Source of the DNA: an uncultured Prevotella sp.
GTDB lineage: Bacteria; Bacteroidota; Bacteroidia; Bacteroidales; Bacteroidaceae
DNA: 6,278 bases
NCBI GenBank assembly: GCA_934190685.1
Contig: CAKPTK010000119.1
Location: 1 to 6,278 of the forward strand
Reading direction: 5' to 3'
Positions within the stretch are counted from its first letter, which is position 1. Each line of letters begins with the position of its first letter. This document shows, in pieces, positions 1-6,278 of this stretch. Under the pieces are notes generated by a model. The model did not search any database, had not been told where the DNA came from, and worked only from the letters and a program-made list of their open reading frames with translations. The translations under genes were made by a program, and so were the position numbers.

Positions 1-316
1 CCGTATCACAGCCCTTCCAATGGAGGTTCCCGTATGCTATCAGGAAATTGCACACTGCCTGGACAAGACTGTGGCAAAGATTGAGAACGCCGTGCTCTCC
101 GCTTTGGAGAACACACCGCCAGAACTTTATGCCGACATCGTGAAGAACGGTATCTACCTGAGTGGTGGCGGTGCCTTGCTTCGTGGACTCGACAAGCGCT
201 TGACAGACAAGATTAACATTCCTTTCCACATCGCTGAGGATCCACTCCATAGCGTGGCAAAGGGTGCAGGCATCGCATTGAAGAACGTGGACAAATTCTC
301 GTTCTTGATGAGATAA
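1..316 (+). CDS. mreB: Rod-shape-determining actin homologue MreB, C-terminal part (5' end outside window)
   Basis: This is the last 104 residues of MreB, the cytoplasmic actin-like ATPase whose membrane-bound filaments position the elongation machinery. The frame is open from base 2, so the start lies upstream; MreB proteins are usually about 340 residues, so roughly two thirds is missing. Visible family marks, counted from the first complete codon, are the ITALPMEVP stretch (2-10), the PPELYADI segment (39-46), the nucleotide-pocket loop SGGGALLRGLD (54-64) and the DPLHSVAKGAG block (80-90) near the C-terminus. These occur in this order in MreB and distinguish it from FtsA or DnaK-type relatives. 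The stop is TAA at 314-316. mreC begins 10 bases later on the same strand, giving the usual mreB-mreC-mreD order. The promoter is not in the window. The identification is secure; only the N-terminal ATPase motifs cannot be inspected. Confidence 0.96.
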   Translation, partial: RITALPMEVPVCYQEIAHCLDKTVAKIENAVLSALENTPPELYADIVKNGIYLSGGGALLRGLDKRLTDKINIPFHIAEDPLHSVAKGAGIALKNVDKFSFLMR

Positions 317-326
317 CAAGTGGATT

Positions 327-1190
327 ATGCATAACTTAGTAGAGTTTCTTGCAAAATACAACCACTGGTTTCTATTCATTTTGCTCGAAGTGATCAGCAT
401 GGTTCTGCTCTTTCAGTTCAACAACTATCAGGGCAGCGTGTGGTTCACTTCGGCAAATGCCGTTGTCGGCAAGGTGTATGAGGCGGACGCACAAGTGAAG
501 TCTTATTTCGGCTTGTCTGCTCTCAATGCCGATCTCACACAACGCAATCTCAAGTTGGAACAGCAGGTGAGATATCTTCAGGAGGCGTTGCTCGACAAAA
601 ACACAGACTCCTTGACGATGGTCAATGGGCAAATGCAGTACCTCAGCCAGTTTGGCCTGATTCCCGCCAAGGTAATCAGTAGCAGTGTCGACCGGTTGGA
701 CAATCTCATCACGATAGACAAGGGTAGCGATGATGGTGTGCGGAAAGACATGGGCGTGGCTTGTGGTAATGGTGTGGTAGGTGTGGTATATCTCGTGTCT
801 GCACATTATTCCATTGTCATCCCTGTGCTCAACTCCCAGTCGAACATCAGTTGTACCATACAGAGACGCGGCTATTTCGGCTATCTGAGATGGAAAGGCG
901 GCGCTTCGGATGTGGCGTATGTGGAGGATATACCCCGGCATGCCCATTTCCGCAAACACGACAAAATCGTGACGAGTGGCTATTCTTCCATCTTCCCTCC
1001 TGGTGTAATGGTGGGCGAGATTGTGCAGGTGTACAACTCGAAGGATGGCTTGTCCTACAGACTGAAAGTGAAATTGTCTGTGGACTTCGGCAATCTCCGT
1101 GATGTCTGTGTCATCAACGACAAGGCCATGGAAGAGCGTATCGAACTGCTCCGTGCCGCGCAAGACTCCATAAAACCCAAACAGAATTAA
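327..1190 (+). CDS. mreC: Rod-shape-determining protein MreC
   Basis: The gene encodes 287 residues of a bitopic inner-membrane protein of the elongasome. MreC binds PBP2 in the periplasm and is thought to switch the RodA-PBP2 synthase to its active state. The sequence shows a short cytoplasmic N-terminus, one membrane segment at about residues 13-31 (rich in F, L, I and V), a likely coiled coil at about 62-92 (leucine-spaced, with many Q, N, E and K), and then the beta-rich MreC domain at about 110-265. Two family blocks are clear: LITIDKGSDDGVRKDMG at 127-143, followed by GNGVVGVV, and VTSGYSSIFPPGVMVGEI at 215-232. It is shorter than E. coli MreC, which has a long C-terminal tail; here only about 20 charged residues follow the domain. 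The ATG at 327 lies 10 bases after the mreB stop and gives a proper N-terminus before the membrane segment. No strong Shine-Dalgarno is seen, as is common in this phylum. Confidence 0.95.
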   Translation: MHNLVEFLAKYNHWFLFILLEVISMVLLFQFNNYQGSVWFTSANAVVGKVYEADAQVKSYFGLSALNADLTQRNLKLEQQVRYLQEALLDKNTDSLTMVNGQMQYLSQFGLIPAKVISSSVDRLDNLITIDKGSDDGVRKDMGVACGNGVVGVVYLVSAHYSIVIPVLNSQSNISCTIQRRGYFGYLRWKGGASDVAYVEDIPRHAHFRKHDKIVTSGYSSIFPPGVMVGEIVQVYNSKDGLSYRLKVKLSVDFGNLRDVCVINDKAMEERIELLRAAQDSIKPKQN

Positions 1191-1197
1191 AGGTAAC

Positions 1198-1218
1198 GGG
1201 GCTCGCTTTTGAGTCCCC
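1198..1218 (+). other. Possible intercistronic RNA hairpin between mreC and mreD
   Basis: In the 58-base gap between mreC and mreD, GGGGCTC (1198-1204) can pair with GAG-T-CCCC (1211-1218) around a 6-base loop, leaving one bulged T at 1214. No run of T follows (the next bases are TTCATCAATC), so it does not look like an intrinsic terminator. It could be an RNA processing or stability element, or it could be chance. It is the only GC-rich hairpin noticed in the gaps of the operon. Confidence 0.35.
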
Positions 1219-1248
1219 TTCATCAATCAACGAAAGGAATAAGGGCAA

Positions 1249-1746
1249 ATGAACCTGGAACTCGTCAAAGGCGTTCTGCTTTTCTTCATCTTATGTCTGG
1301 CACAAGTGCTGGTGCTCAACAACATCCACTTGTTTGATTGTGCCACGCCATTGCTCTATGTCTATATGGTGCTCATGTTCCGCCGTAATTATCCACGGTG
1401 GGGCATCCTGTTGTGGAGCTTTGCTTTCGGCTTGGTCATCGACATCTTTTCAGACACACCAGGTGTGGCGGCGGCATCCATGACCCTCATCGGATTTCTC
1501 CAACCCTATATCATCGAGCCTTTCATTCCCCGCGACAGTGCTGAAGACCTAAAGCCTTCGATGAAGACCTTGGGCGTGGCGTCCTATGTCTATTACACCA
1601 TCATCATGGTGCTCGTCTATTGTCTCCTGTTCTTCACATTGGAGATGTTCAATTTCTTCAATATCCTTCTTTGGGCAAAGTGTGTAGGCGGAAGTGCCGT
1701 GCTGACTATAGCCATGTTGCTTGCTATAGAGAAAGTGAGAAATTGA
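1249..1746 (+). CDS. mreD: Rod-shape-determining protein MreD
   Basis: The gene encodes a 165-residue integral membrane protein that acts with MreC in the elongasome; its exact biochemical role in the family is poorly defined. Length fits MreD (about 160-170 residues). Hydrophobic segments lie at about residues 5-24, 32-44, 50-67, 74-92, 108-130 and 137-160, suggesting five or six membrane passes. The central block FGLVIDIFSDTPGVAAAS (60-77), followed by a Gly-Phe-Leu-Gln-Pro turn, matches the conserved G-x-x-x-D-x-F...G motif of MreD. Identification rests on this block, the hydrophobicity and the position directly after mreC, since MreD sequences diverge strongly. The ATG at 1249 is preceded by an AAGGA at 1234-1238, ten bases upstream, and by AAGGG at 1241-1245. 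The stop is TGA at 1744-1746, and the PBP2 gene starts 21 bases later. Confidence 0.9.
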   Translation: MNLELVKGVLLFFILCLAQVLVLNNIHLFDCATPLLYVYMVLMFRRNYPRWGILLWSFAFGLVIDIFSDTPGVAAASMTLIGFLQPYIIEPFIPRDSAEDLKPSMKTLGVASYVYYTIIMVLVYCLLFFTLEMFNFFNILLWAKCVGGSAVLTIAMLLAIEKVRN

Positions 1747-1767
1747 TAAAGGCAAGGATAGTTTGAC

Positions 1768-3618
1768 ATGAAGGACTATAATCTCGAAAAACGACGCTTT
1801 GTCATTGGTGGTGTGGCGGTTACGATAGTGCTGATTTACATCATCCGGCTCTTTACGCTCCAGGTGATGAGTGACGACTATCGGAAAAGCGCGGACAGTA
1901 ACGCCTTTCTCAAGAAGGTGGAATATCCTTCGCGTGGTGTCATCTATGACCGTCATGGGAAGTTGTTGGTCTACAACCAACCTGCCTATGACATCATGGT
2001 GGTGATGAACGAAGAAAAAGGTCGGCTTGACACCTTGGACTTCTGCAATGCCTTGGGCATCACCAAGGAGTTTTTCATCAAGCGTATGAACGACATCAAG
2101 GACCGGAGCAAAAATCCAGGCTATTCCCGGTTCACCCAGCAGTTGTTCATGAGCCAACTTTCCGACAAGGACTTCAGTGTGTTTCAAGAGAAACTGTTCC
2201 GCTTCCCCGGCTTCTATATCCAGAAGCGCAGCATCCGGCAATATCAATATCCTTTTGCCGCCCATGTGCTGGGCGATGTGGGTGAAGTGTCGGAGTCAGA
2301 CATTGAAGACGATGATTATTATCAGCCAGGAGACTATATCGGCAAGTTGGGTATTGAAAAATATTATGAGAAAGACTTGCGTGGTGTGAAGGGTGTGCAG
2401 ATTCTTCTGCGAGACGCTCATGGAAGAATACAGGGCAATTATCAAAATGGAAAGTATGACCGTCGTCCACAACCTGGACGTAACCTCACCTTGTCTATCG
2501 ACGAGAAACTCCAGGCACTGGGTGAACGGTTGCTTGAAGGAAAGATAGGATCCATCGTGGCTATCGAGCCATCGACAGGCGAAGTGCTTTGCATGGTCAG
2601 TTCTCCGACCTATGATCCCCGTAATCTTGTGGGAAGAAAGCGCAGCAAGGAACATGTGCGGTTGTCGAAGAATGTGTGGAAACCCTTGCTCAACCGTTCC
2701 ATCATGGGACAATATCCTCCTGGTTCTACGTTTAAGACCACGCAAGCGTTGACCTATTTGTCAGAAGGCGTCATCACGCCCCACACCATGTTCTCCTGTA
2801 ATCATGGCTTCTATTACAAAGGCTTGCACGTTGGCTGTCACGGACATGCGTCACCACTGAATCTGACCGAGGCCATCAGTACCTCCTGCAACGGATATTT
2901 CTGTTGGGGCCTCTTCTATATGATGTCCAACCGCCACAAGTACAAGAATGTCCAACAGGCGATGAACACTTGGCGCGACTATATGGTCAGCATGGGATTT
3001 GGCTATAAGTTGGGTATCGACTTGCCGGGAGAAAAACGAGGTCTGATTCCCAATGCGCAATTCTATGACAAGGCTTATAATGGCTCTTGGAACGGACTCA
3101 CGGTCATCAGTATCTCCATCGGGCAGGGCGAGGTCAACCTCACTCCGTTGCAAATAGCCAATCTCGGCGCCACCATCGCCAACCGCGGCTACTACTACAC
3201 ACCCCATGTGGTGCGCAAGGTGGAGGGAAAACCCTTGGATGCGGCTTTCCGTGAACGCCACTACACCAAGGCCAAGCAAAGCGCCTACAACTGGGTGGTG
3301 GCTGGCATGAAGAGTTCTGTGCTCAAGGGAACCTGTAAAGCGCTGGGACACTACGACTATGACGCTTGCGGAAAGACCGGAACAGCGCAGAACCGCGGAC
3401 AAGACCACTCCGTGTTTATGGGATTCGCCCCGATGAACAAGCCGAAGATTGCCATCGCCGTCTATGTGGAGAACGGTGGTTTCGGTGCCGACTTCGGTGT
3501 GCCTATCGGTGGATTGATGATGGAACAATATTTAAAAGGAAAACTCACACCCAACGAAGAACGGTTGGCTGCGGAGTTCCAGCATAGAAGAATAGCTTAT
3601 GGCTCAAGAAACAGATAA
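1768..3618 (+). CDS. mrdA: Penicillin-binding protein 2, elongation-specific DD-transpeptidase
   Basis: This 616-residue class B penicillin-binding protein cross-links peptidoglycan during side-wall growth, in complex with RodA and MreC, and is a beta-lactam target. It has a cytoplasmic N-terminus and one membrane anchor at about residues 11-30, then the non-catalytic pedestal (about 45-225) with the class B motif SRGVIYDRHG (55-64) and LGDVGEVS...YIGKLGIEKYYE (168-201). The transpeptidase domain runs from about 240 to 590. The three active-site motifs are intact: S320-T-F-K323 with nucleophile Ser320, S373-C-N375, and K536-T-G-T539. SIGQGEVNLTPLQIAN (450-465) is also typical. Several Cys and His residues cluster between the first two motifs (C344, H346, C357, H358, H360, C374). 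PBP2 rather than division PBP3/FtsI is chosen from the mreCD-rodA context. An AAGGA at 1754-1758 sits nine bases before the ATG. The last 20 bases overlap rodA. Confidence 0.95.
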   Translation: MKDYNLEKRRFVIGGVAVTIVLIYIIRLFTLQVMSDDYRKSADSNAFLKKVEYPSRGVIYDRHGKLLVYNQPAYDIMVVMNEEKGRLDTLDFCNALGITKEFFIKRMNDIKDRSKNPGYSRFTQQLFMSQLSDKDFSVFQEKLFRFPGFYIQKRSIRQYQYPFAAHVLGDVGEVSESDIEDDDYYQPGDYIGKLGIEKYYEKDLRGVKGVQILLRDAHGRIQGNYQNGKYDRRPQPGRNLTLSIDEKLQALGERLLEGKIGSIVAIEPSTGEVLCMVSSPTYDPRNLVGRKRSKEHVRLSKNVWKPLLNRSIMGQYPPGSTFKTTQALTYLSEGVITPHTMFSCNHGFYYKGLHVGCHGHASPLNLTEAISTSCNGYFCWGLFYMMSNRHKYKNVQQAMNTWRDYMVSMGFGYKLGIDLPGEKRGLIPNAQFYDKAYNGSWNGLTVISISIGQGEVNLTPLQIANLGATIANRGYYYTPHVVRKVEGKPLDAAFRERHYTKAKQSAYNWVVAGMKSSVLKGTCKALGHYDYDACGKTGTAQNRGQDHSVFMGFAPMNKPKIAIAVYVENGGFGADFGVPIGGLMMEQYLKGKLTPNEERLAAEFQHRRIAYGSRNR

Positions 3619-5068
3619 ACAAGCCAGTGTGCTCCGGTCGCTCGATTGGTGGACTATCGGCATCTATCTTGCATTGCTCGTGTTCGGATGGGTTAGTGTG
3701 TGTGGCGCCAGCTACACGTATGGCGACAACGACATTTTCAGTCTTGCCACCCGTTCGGGCATGCAGATTGTGTGGATAGGCACCTCCATCTGTCTTGGCT
3801 TTGTCCTGCTGATGCTCGACGACCGGTTCTACGACACCTTCGCTTATATTATATATGGTGTGCTGTTGCTCTTGCTTTTTGCCACCATCTTCAACCCGCA
3901 CGACATCAAGGGGTCACACTCGTGGCTTGTGTTGGGCCCTTTGCGCTTGCAGCCTGCCGAATTCGGTAAGTTCGCCACGGCGCTTGCCATCAGTAAACTG
4001 ATGAGCACCTACGGATTCTCCATGCAGCGTTGGAAAGATTTTGCCGCCGCCGTGACCATCATCCTGTTGCCGATGCTTTTCATCATCGGTCAGCGTGAGA
4101 CAGGATCGGCACTCGTCTATCTGGCCTTTTTCCTGATGCTCTATCGGGAAGGAATGCCGGGAAGCATCTTGTTTACGGGCGTGGCGATGGTCATCTACTT
4201 TGTGGTGGGCATCCGCTTTGAGAACACATTTCTGTGGGACACTCCGACTTCTGTCGGCAAGTTCACCGTGCTGCTTCTCGTGCAAATCTTCACTTCAGTG
4301 ATGGTGCAGGTCTATTGCGATGACAAAAAGAAGACCCGCTTGCTTTTGGCCTATTGCTTGGGCACGACTCTTGTGTTCCTGCTCTTCTCCGAATATGTCA
4401 TCCCGTTCGATATTGTCTGGGTGCAAATCATCATCAGTGCCGCTGTGATTGGCTATTTGCTCTATCAAGCCCTGAGCACCCATCTTGCCAACTACCTCTA
4501 TATTGTGATGTTCGCATTGGGATCCATTGCCTTCTTCTATTCGGCAGACTATGTGTTGAACAATGTGATGGAGCCACACCAACGTGTGCGTATCAACGTC
4601 CTTTTGGGATTGGACGAAGACTTGGCAGGAGCAGGCTATAATGTCCATCAGAGTGAGATTGCGATTGGGTCAGGTGGACTGGAAGGCAAGGGATTCCTCA
4701 ATGGAACGCAAACGAAATTGAAGTTCGTGCCAGAGCAGGACACCGACTTCATCTTCTGTACCGTTGGTGAGGAAGAAGGATTCTTGGGCTCAGCCGCGGT
4801 GCTGTTGCTGTTCTTGGCATTGATTTTGAGGCTGATTCACCTTGCGGAGCGACAACCCTTCAAGTTTGGCAGAGTCTATGGCTATTGTGTGCTGAGTGTT
4901 TTCCTGTTCCATGTTTTCATCAATGTGGGCATGGTGCTCGGTCTTACTCCTGTCATCGGCATCCCGCTTCCTTTCTTCAGTTATGGCGGGTCTTCCCTTT
5001 GGGGCTTCACCCTTCTTCTCTTCATCTTCCTCCGTATAGATGCGGCGAGGAACATGGTTAGACAATGA
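3599..5068 (+). CDS. rodA: SEDS peptidoglycan glycosyltransferase RodA
   Basis: RodA (MrdB) is the multi-pass inner-membrane enzyme that polymerises glycan strands from lipid II during elongation and works as a pair with PBP2. The 489 residues show SEDS family blocks in order: KGSHSWLVLGPLRLQPAEFGK (104-124), QRETGSAL (165-172, equivalent to Q-x-D-L-G-T), HQRVRINVLLG (327-337), GAGYNVHQSEIAIGSGG (344-360), KGFLNGTQTKLKFVPEQDTDF (364-384), and GIPLPFFSYGGSS (454-466). Asp383 in the TDF motif corresponds to the catalytic aspartate of the family. It is longer than E. coli RodA (about 370 residues): the extra length lies mainly between about 205 and 320, where four further hydrophobic segments occur (about 223-239, 246-264, 272-290, 298-316). 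RodA rather than FtsW is chosen from the PBP2 neighbour and the mre operon. The start ATG lies inside the end of mrdA, suggesting coupled translation. Confidence 0.95.
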   Translation: MAQETDKQASVLRSLDWWTIGIYLALLVFGWVSVCGASYTYGDNDIFSLATRSGMQIVWIGTSICLGFVLLMLDDRFYDTFAYIIYGVLLLLLFATIFNPHDIKGSHSWLVLGPLRLQPAEFGKFATALAISKLMSTYGFSMQRWKDFAAAVTIILLPMLFIIGQRETGSALVYLAFFLMLYREGMPGSILFTGVAMVIYFVVGIRFENTFLWDTPTSVGKFTVLLLVQIFTSVMVQVYCDDKKKTRLLLAYCLGTTLVFLLFSEYVIPFDIVWVQIIISAAVIGYLLYQALSTHLANYLYIVMFALGSIAFFYSADYVLNNVMEPHQRVRINVLLGLDEDLAGAGYNVHQSEIAIGSGGLEGKGFLNGTQTKLKFVPEQDTDFIFCTVGEEEGFLGSAAVLLLFLALILRLIHLAERQPFKFGRVYGYCVLSVFLFHVFINVGMVLGLTPVIGIPLPFFSYGGSSLWGFTLLLFIFLRIDAARNMVRQ

Positions 5069-5100
5069 TTTGTAACAAATAAATATAACATTATCATAAT

Positions 5101-5130
5101 AAATGTCGGTGAAAACCGACATTTTGTTTT
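5101..5130 (+). terminator. Intrinsic terminator of the mre-mrdA-rodA operon
   Basis: A perfect 10-base-pair stem, AAATGTCGGT (5101-5110) with ACCGACATTT (5115-5124), closes a GAAA loop of the GNRA type. It is followed by TGTTTT and a further T/A-rich stretch. The hairpin begins 33 bases after the rodA stop, which is a normal position for a Rho-independent terminator. The downstream promoter begins only after it, so it separates the two transcription units. The region between rodA and the hairpin (5069-5100) is AT-rich and has no other supported feature. Confidence 0.88.
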
Positions 5131-5146
5131 ATATTTTCTCTCATTG

Positions 5147-5178
5147 TTTGGATTTTACATCCGAAAGAATTATATTTG
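5147..5178 (+). promoter_or_regulatory. Bacteroidota-type housekeeping promoter for the SusC-like gene
   Basis: TTTG at 5147-5150 (the -33 element) is followed after 20 bases by TATATTTG at 5171-5178, a full match to the -7 element TAnnTTTG used by the primary sigma factor of this phylum, and the next base is C. This spacing fits the known consensus. Transcription would begin a few bases downstream, at about 5183-5190, giving a leader of about 20-25 bases before the first receptor ATG. No operator or riboswitch-sized leader is present, so regulation, if any, is not visible here. Confidence 0.8.
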
Positions 5179-5197
5179 CAGCGTAATGCTTTTTTAG

Positions 5198-5212
5198 ATG
5201 CGACGTATATGA
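5198..5212 (+). other. Possible leader mini-ORF overlapping the receptor start codon
   Basis: In the short leader an ATG at 5198 opens a four-codon reading frame (Met-Arg-Arg-Ile) whose TGA stop at 5210-5212 overlaps the receptor ATG at 5209-5211 in the ATGA arrangement typical of coupled translation. An even shorter frame (Met-Leu-Phe, 5186-5197) lies just upstream, close to the predicted transcription start. There is no evidence that either is translated; such short frames arise easily by chance. Confidence 0.2.
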
Positions 5213-6278
5213 GGAATATGAAAACAGTGGTATTGATGGCTTCTCTTGCAATGGCCACTTCCACATGGGCACAATCAGTGACTGACAAATCTACTGCAAA
5301 TGGACTTCCAACAATAGATGGTAAGTCCGTTGAACGGAAAAGTCCACAAAGCGGGCTTCGTGTTACAGGAAATGTTACGGATGCCCAAGGTGAGGCCTTG
5401 CCGGGCGTAACAGTGACTGTGAAGGGAACAAAGAAAAAAACGTTCACAGATATTGACGGTAATTATTCCATTGATGTGGACAACTCGCAAGCACTTGTGT
5501 TCTCTTATATAGGCATGCAGCAGCATACAGAATCTGTAAGAGGACGCAAGGTCGTCAATGTCCGTCTCGCAGACAACACACTCTCTTTGAACGATGTGGT
5601 GGTCGTGGGTGCTTATGGCACTGCGCAACGCCGTTCAGACCAAGTGGGTAGTGCCTATCAAGTCAACTCAAAAGATTTGCAGAATATGCCGCAGATGCGG
5701 TTGGACAAGATGCTTGATGGACTTGTCCCCGGTGTGAAAATTGACATCAACAGCGACTCTCCAGACAACAGTCGGCCACGCTACAATGTCCGTGTACGTG
5801 GTGACGCATCTCTTTCTGCGTCCAATGAGCCACTTTGGATTGTGGACGGTTCACCGCTTTATACAGGTGAGTCGACCAATCTTATGCCAGGTATTAACTA
5901 TACAATCAGTCCGCTGTCGTTCATCAATCCTGAGGATATCGAGTCTATCACGGTGTTGAAAGATGCCACCCAAACCTCCATCTATGGAGCAGACGGTGCC
6001 AACGGCGTGATTCTTGTGACGACAAAGCACGGCAAAAAAGGCAGGATGAATGTGCGCTTGAATGCTCAGTTCGGTATTGCGCAGATTGACGAATCCACAG
6101 CTCCCAAGGTGCTCAATGCATCCCAGTATCTGGAGTTGGCTCATGCCGCCTATATCAATGCCGGGAAGAATCCGTCCGCTTTCCCTTTTCTTGATAATGA
6201 CATGAATGTTTACAGTAGCACCAATACTAATTGGCGTGACGTGTTCTATGGCACAGGCAATACCTTCCAAACAGATCT
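5209..6278 (+). CDS. SusC/RagA-family TonB-dependent outer-membrane receptor, N-terminal part (3' end outside window)
   Basis: The frame is open from the ATG at 5209 to the window end, giving 356 residues of a protein that is usually about 1000 long. Residues 1-21 are a signal peptide (Lys5, a hydrophobic core, then STWA), with cleavage expected before Gln22; Gln at this place is typical of Bacteroidota. A carboxypeptidase-regulatory-like domain follows at about 50-122 (TGNVTDAQGEALPGVTVTVKGT, then TDIDGNYSI and FSYIGM). Next come NDVVVVGAYGTAQ (128-140) and the plug domain (about 141-280), with VRVRGDASLSASNEPLWIVDG (194-214) and IYGADGANGVILVTTKHGKKG (258-278), diagnostic of SusC-like receptors. 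There is no STN domain before the first domain, so signalling to an anti-sigma factor is not expected. Such proteins import glycans, peptides or other nutrients with a SusD-like lipoprotein; the substrate cannot be told. ATG 5218 (Met4) is an alternative start giving an equally good signal peptide. Confidence 0.93.
   Translation, partial: MRNMKTVVLMASLAMATSTWAQSVTDKSTANGLPTIDGKSVERKSPQSGLRVTGNVTDAQGEALPGVTVTVKGTKKKTFTDIDGNYSIDVDNSQALVFSYIGMQQHTESVRGRKVVNVRLADNTLSLNDVVVVGAYGTAQRRSDQVGSAYQVNSKDLQNMPQMRLDKMLDGLVPGVKIDINSDSPDNSRPRYNVRVRGDASLSASNEPLWIVDGSPLYTGESTNLMPGINYTISPLSFINPEDIESITVLKDATQTSIYGADGANGVILVTTKHGKKGRMNVRLNAQFGIAQIDESTAPKVLNASQYLELAHAAYINAGKNPSAFPFLDNDMNVYSSTNTNWRDVFYGTGNTFQTD

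Noticed and set aside
372..1226. Long minus-strand open frame (284 codons) opposite mreC
   Set aside because: It lies entirely across mreC and the following gap, has no recognisable domain and is rich in His, Arg and Cys, as expected for the reverse complement of a real gene.
1758..1765. ATAGTTTG just before mrdA as an internal -7 element
   Set aside because: It does not match TAnnTTTG at the first two positions and lies two bases from the ATG, leaving no room for a leader.
1549..2265. Minus-strand open frame (238 codons) across mreD and the start of mrdA
   Set aside because: It spans two well-supported genes on the other strand, has no family motif, and its composition looks like an antisense shadow.
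2851..3528. Minus-strand open frame (225 codons) opposite the PBP2 catalytic domain
   Set aside because: It is opposite the conserved S-C-N and K-T-G-T coding region, so its openness follows from codon use in mrdA; no domain is visible.
1..5068. A novel system hidden in the operon
   Set aside because: All five genes are standard elongasome components in the standard order, with intact motifs and no inserted gene.
5068..5100. Two short palindromes, ATTTGT-A-ACAAAT (5068-5080) and ATTAT-C-ATAAT (5090-5100), as operators
   Set aside because: Arms of five or six AT-rich bases are expected by chance here, and they lie upstream of the terminator, away from the next promoter.
5094..5628. Two minus-strand open frames across the terminator, promoter and receptor start
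   Set aside because: They overlap the terminator, the promoter and the signal-peptide region of the receptor, which is strongly supported on the + strand.

Overview
The window looks like an ordinary stretch of core chromosome from a member of the Bacteroidota. The order Bacteroidales is likely, and a Prevotella-like genus is plausible. The evidence is a SusC/RagA-type outer-membrane receptor, a textbook Bacteroidota promoter in front of it (TTTG, then TAnnTTTG), a signal peptide that leaves Gln as the first mature residue, and RodA and PBP2 forms that resemble those of this phylum. The genus is inferred from general resemblance and is not proven.

Bases 1-5068 hold the cell-elongation (rod complex) operon, all on the + strand: the C-terminal third of mreB, then mreC, mreD, mrdA (PBP2) and rodA. 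Spacings are 10, 58 and 21 bases, and the last pair overlaps by 20 bases. MreB filaments in the cytoplasm organise the machine. MreC and MreD link it through the inner membrane and activate the synthase. RodA polymerises glycan strands from lipid II, and PBP2 cross-links them. All catalytic motifs I can check are present, and I see no frameshift.

A clear intrinsic terminator (5101-5130) closes the operon. About 14 bases further on a new transcription unit begins, with a promoter at 5147-5178 and a short leader. It encodes a SusC/RagA-family TonB-dependent receptor that is cut off by the window end after 356 residues. It is open from 5209 to the last base and contains signal peptide, carboxypeptidase-regulatory-like domain and plug. 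The barrel, and any SusD partner gene, lie outside.

I found no mobile element, CRISPR array, tRNA, rRNA or clear sign of gene transfer, and nothing that amounts to a new system. The points most worth a second look are the enlarged membrane region of RodA, a Cys/His cluster beside the PBP2 active site, and the mini-ORF that overlaps the receptor start codon.
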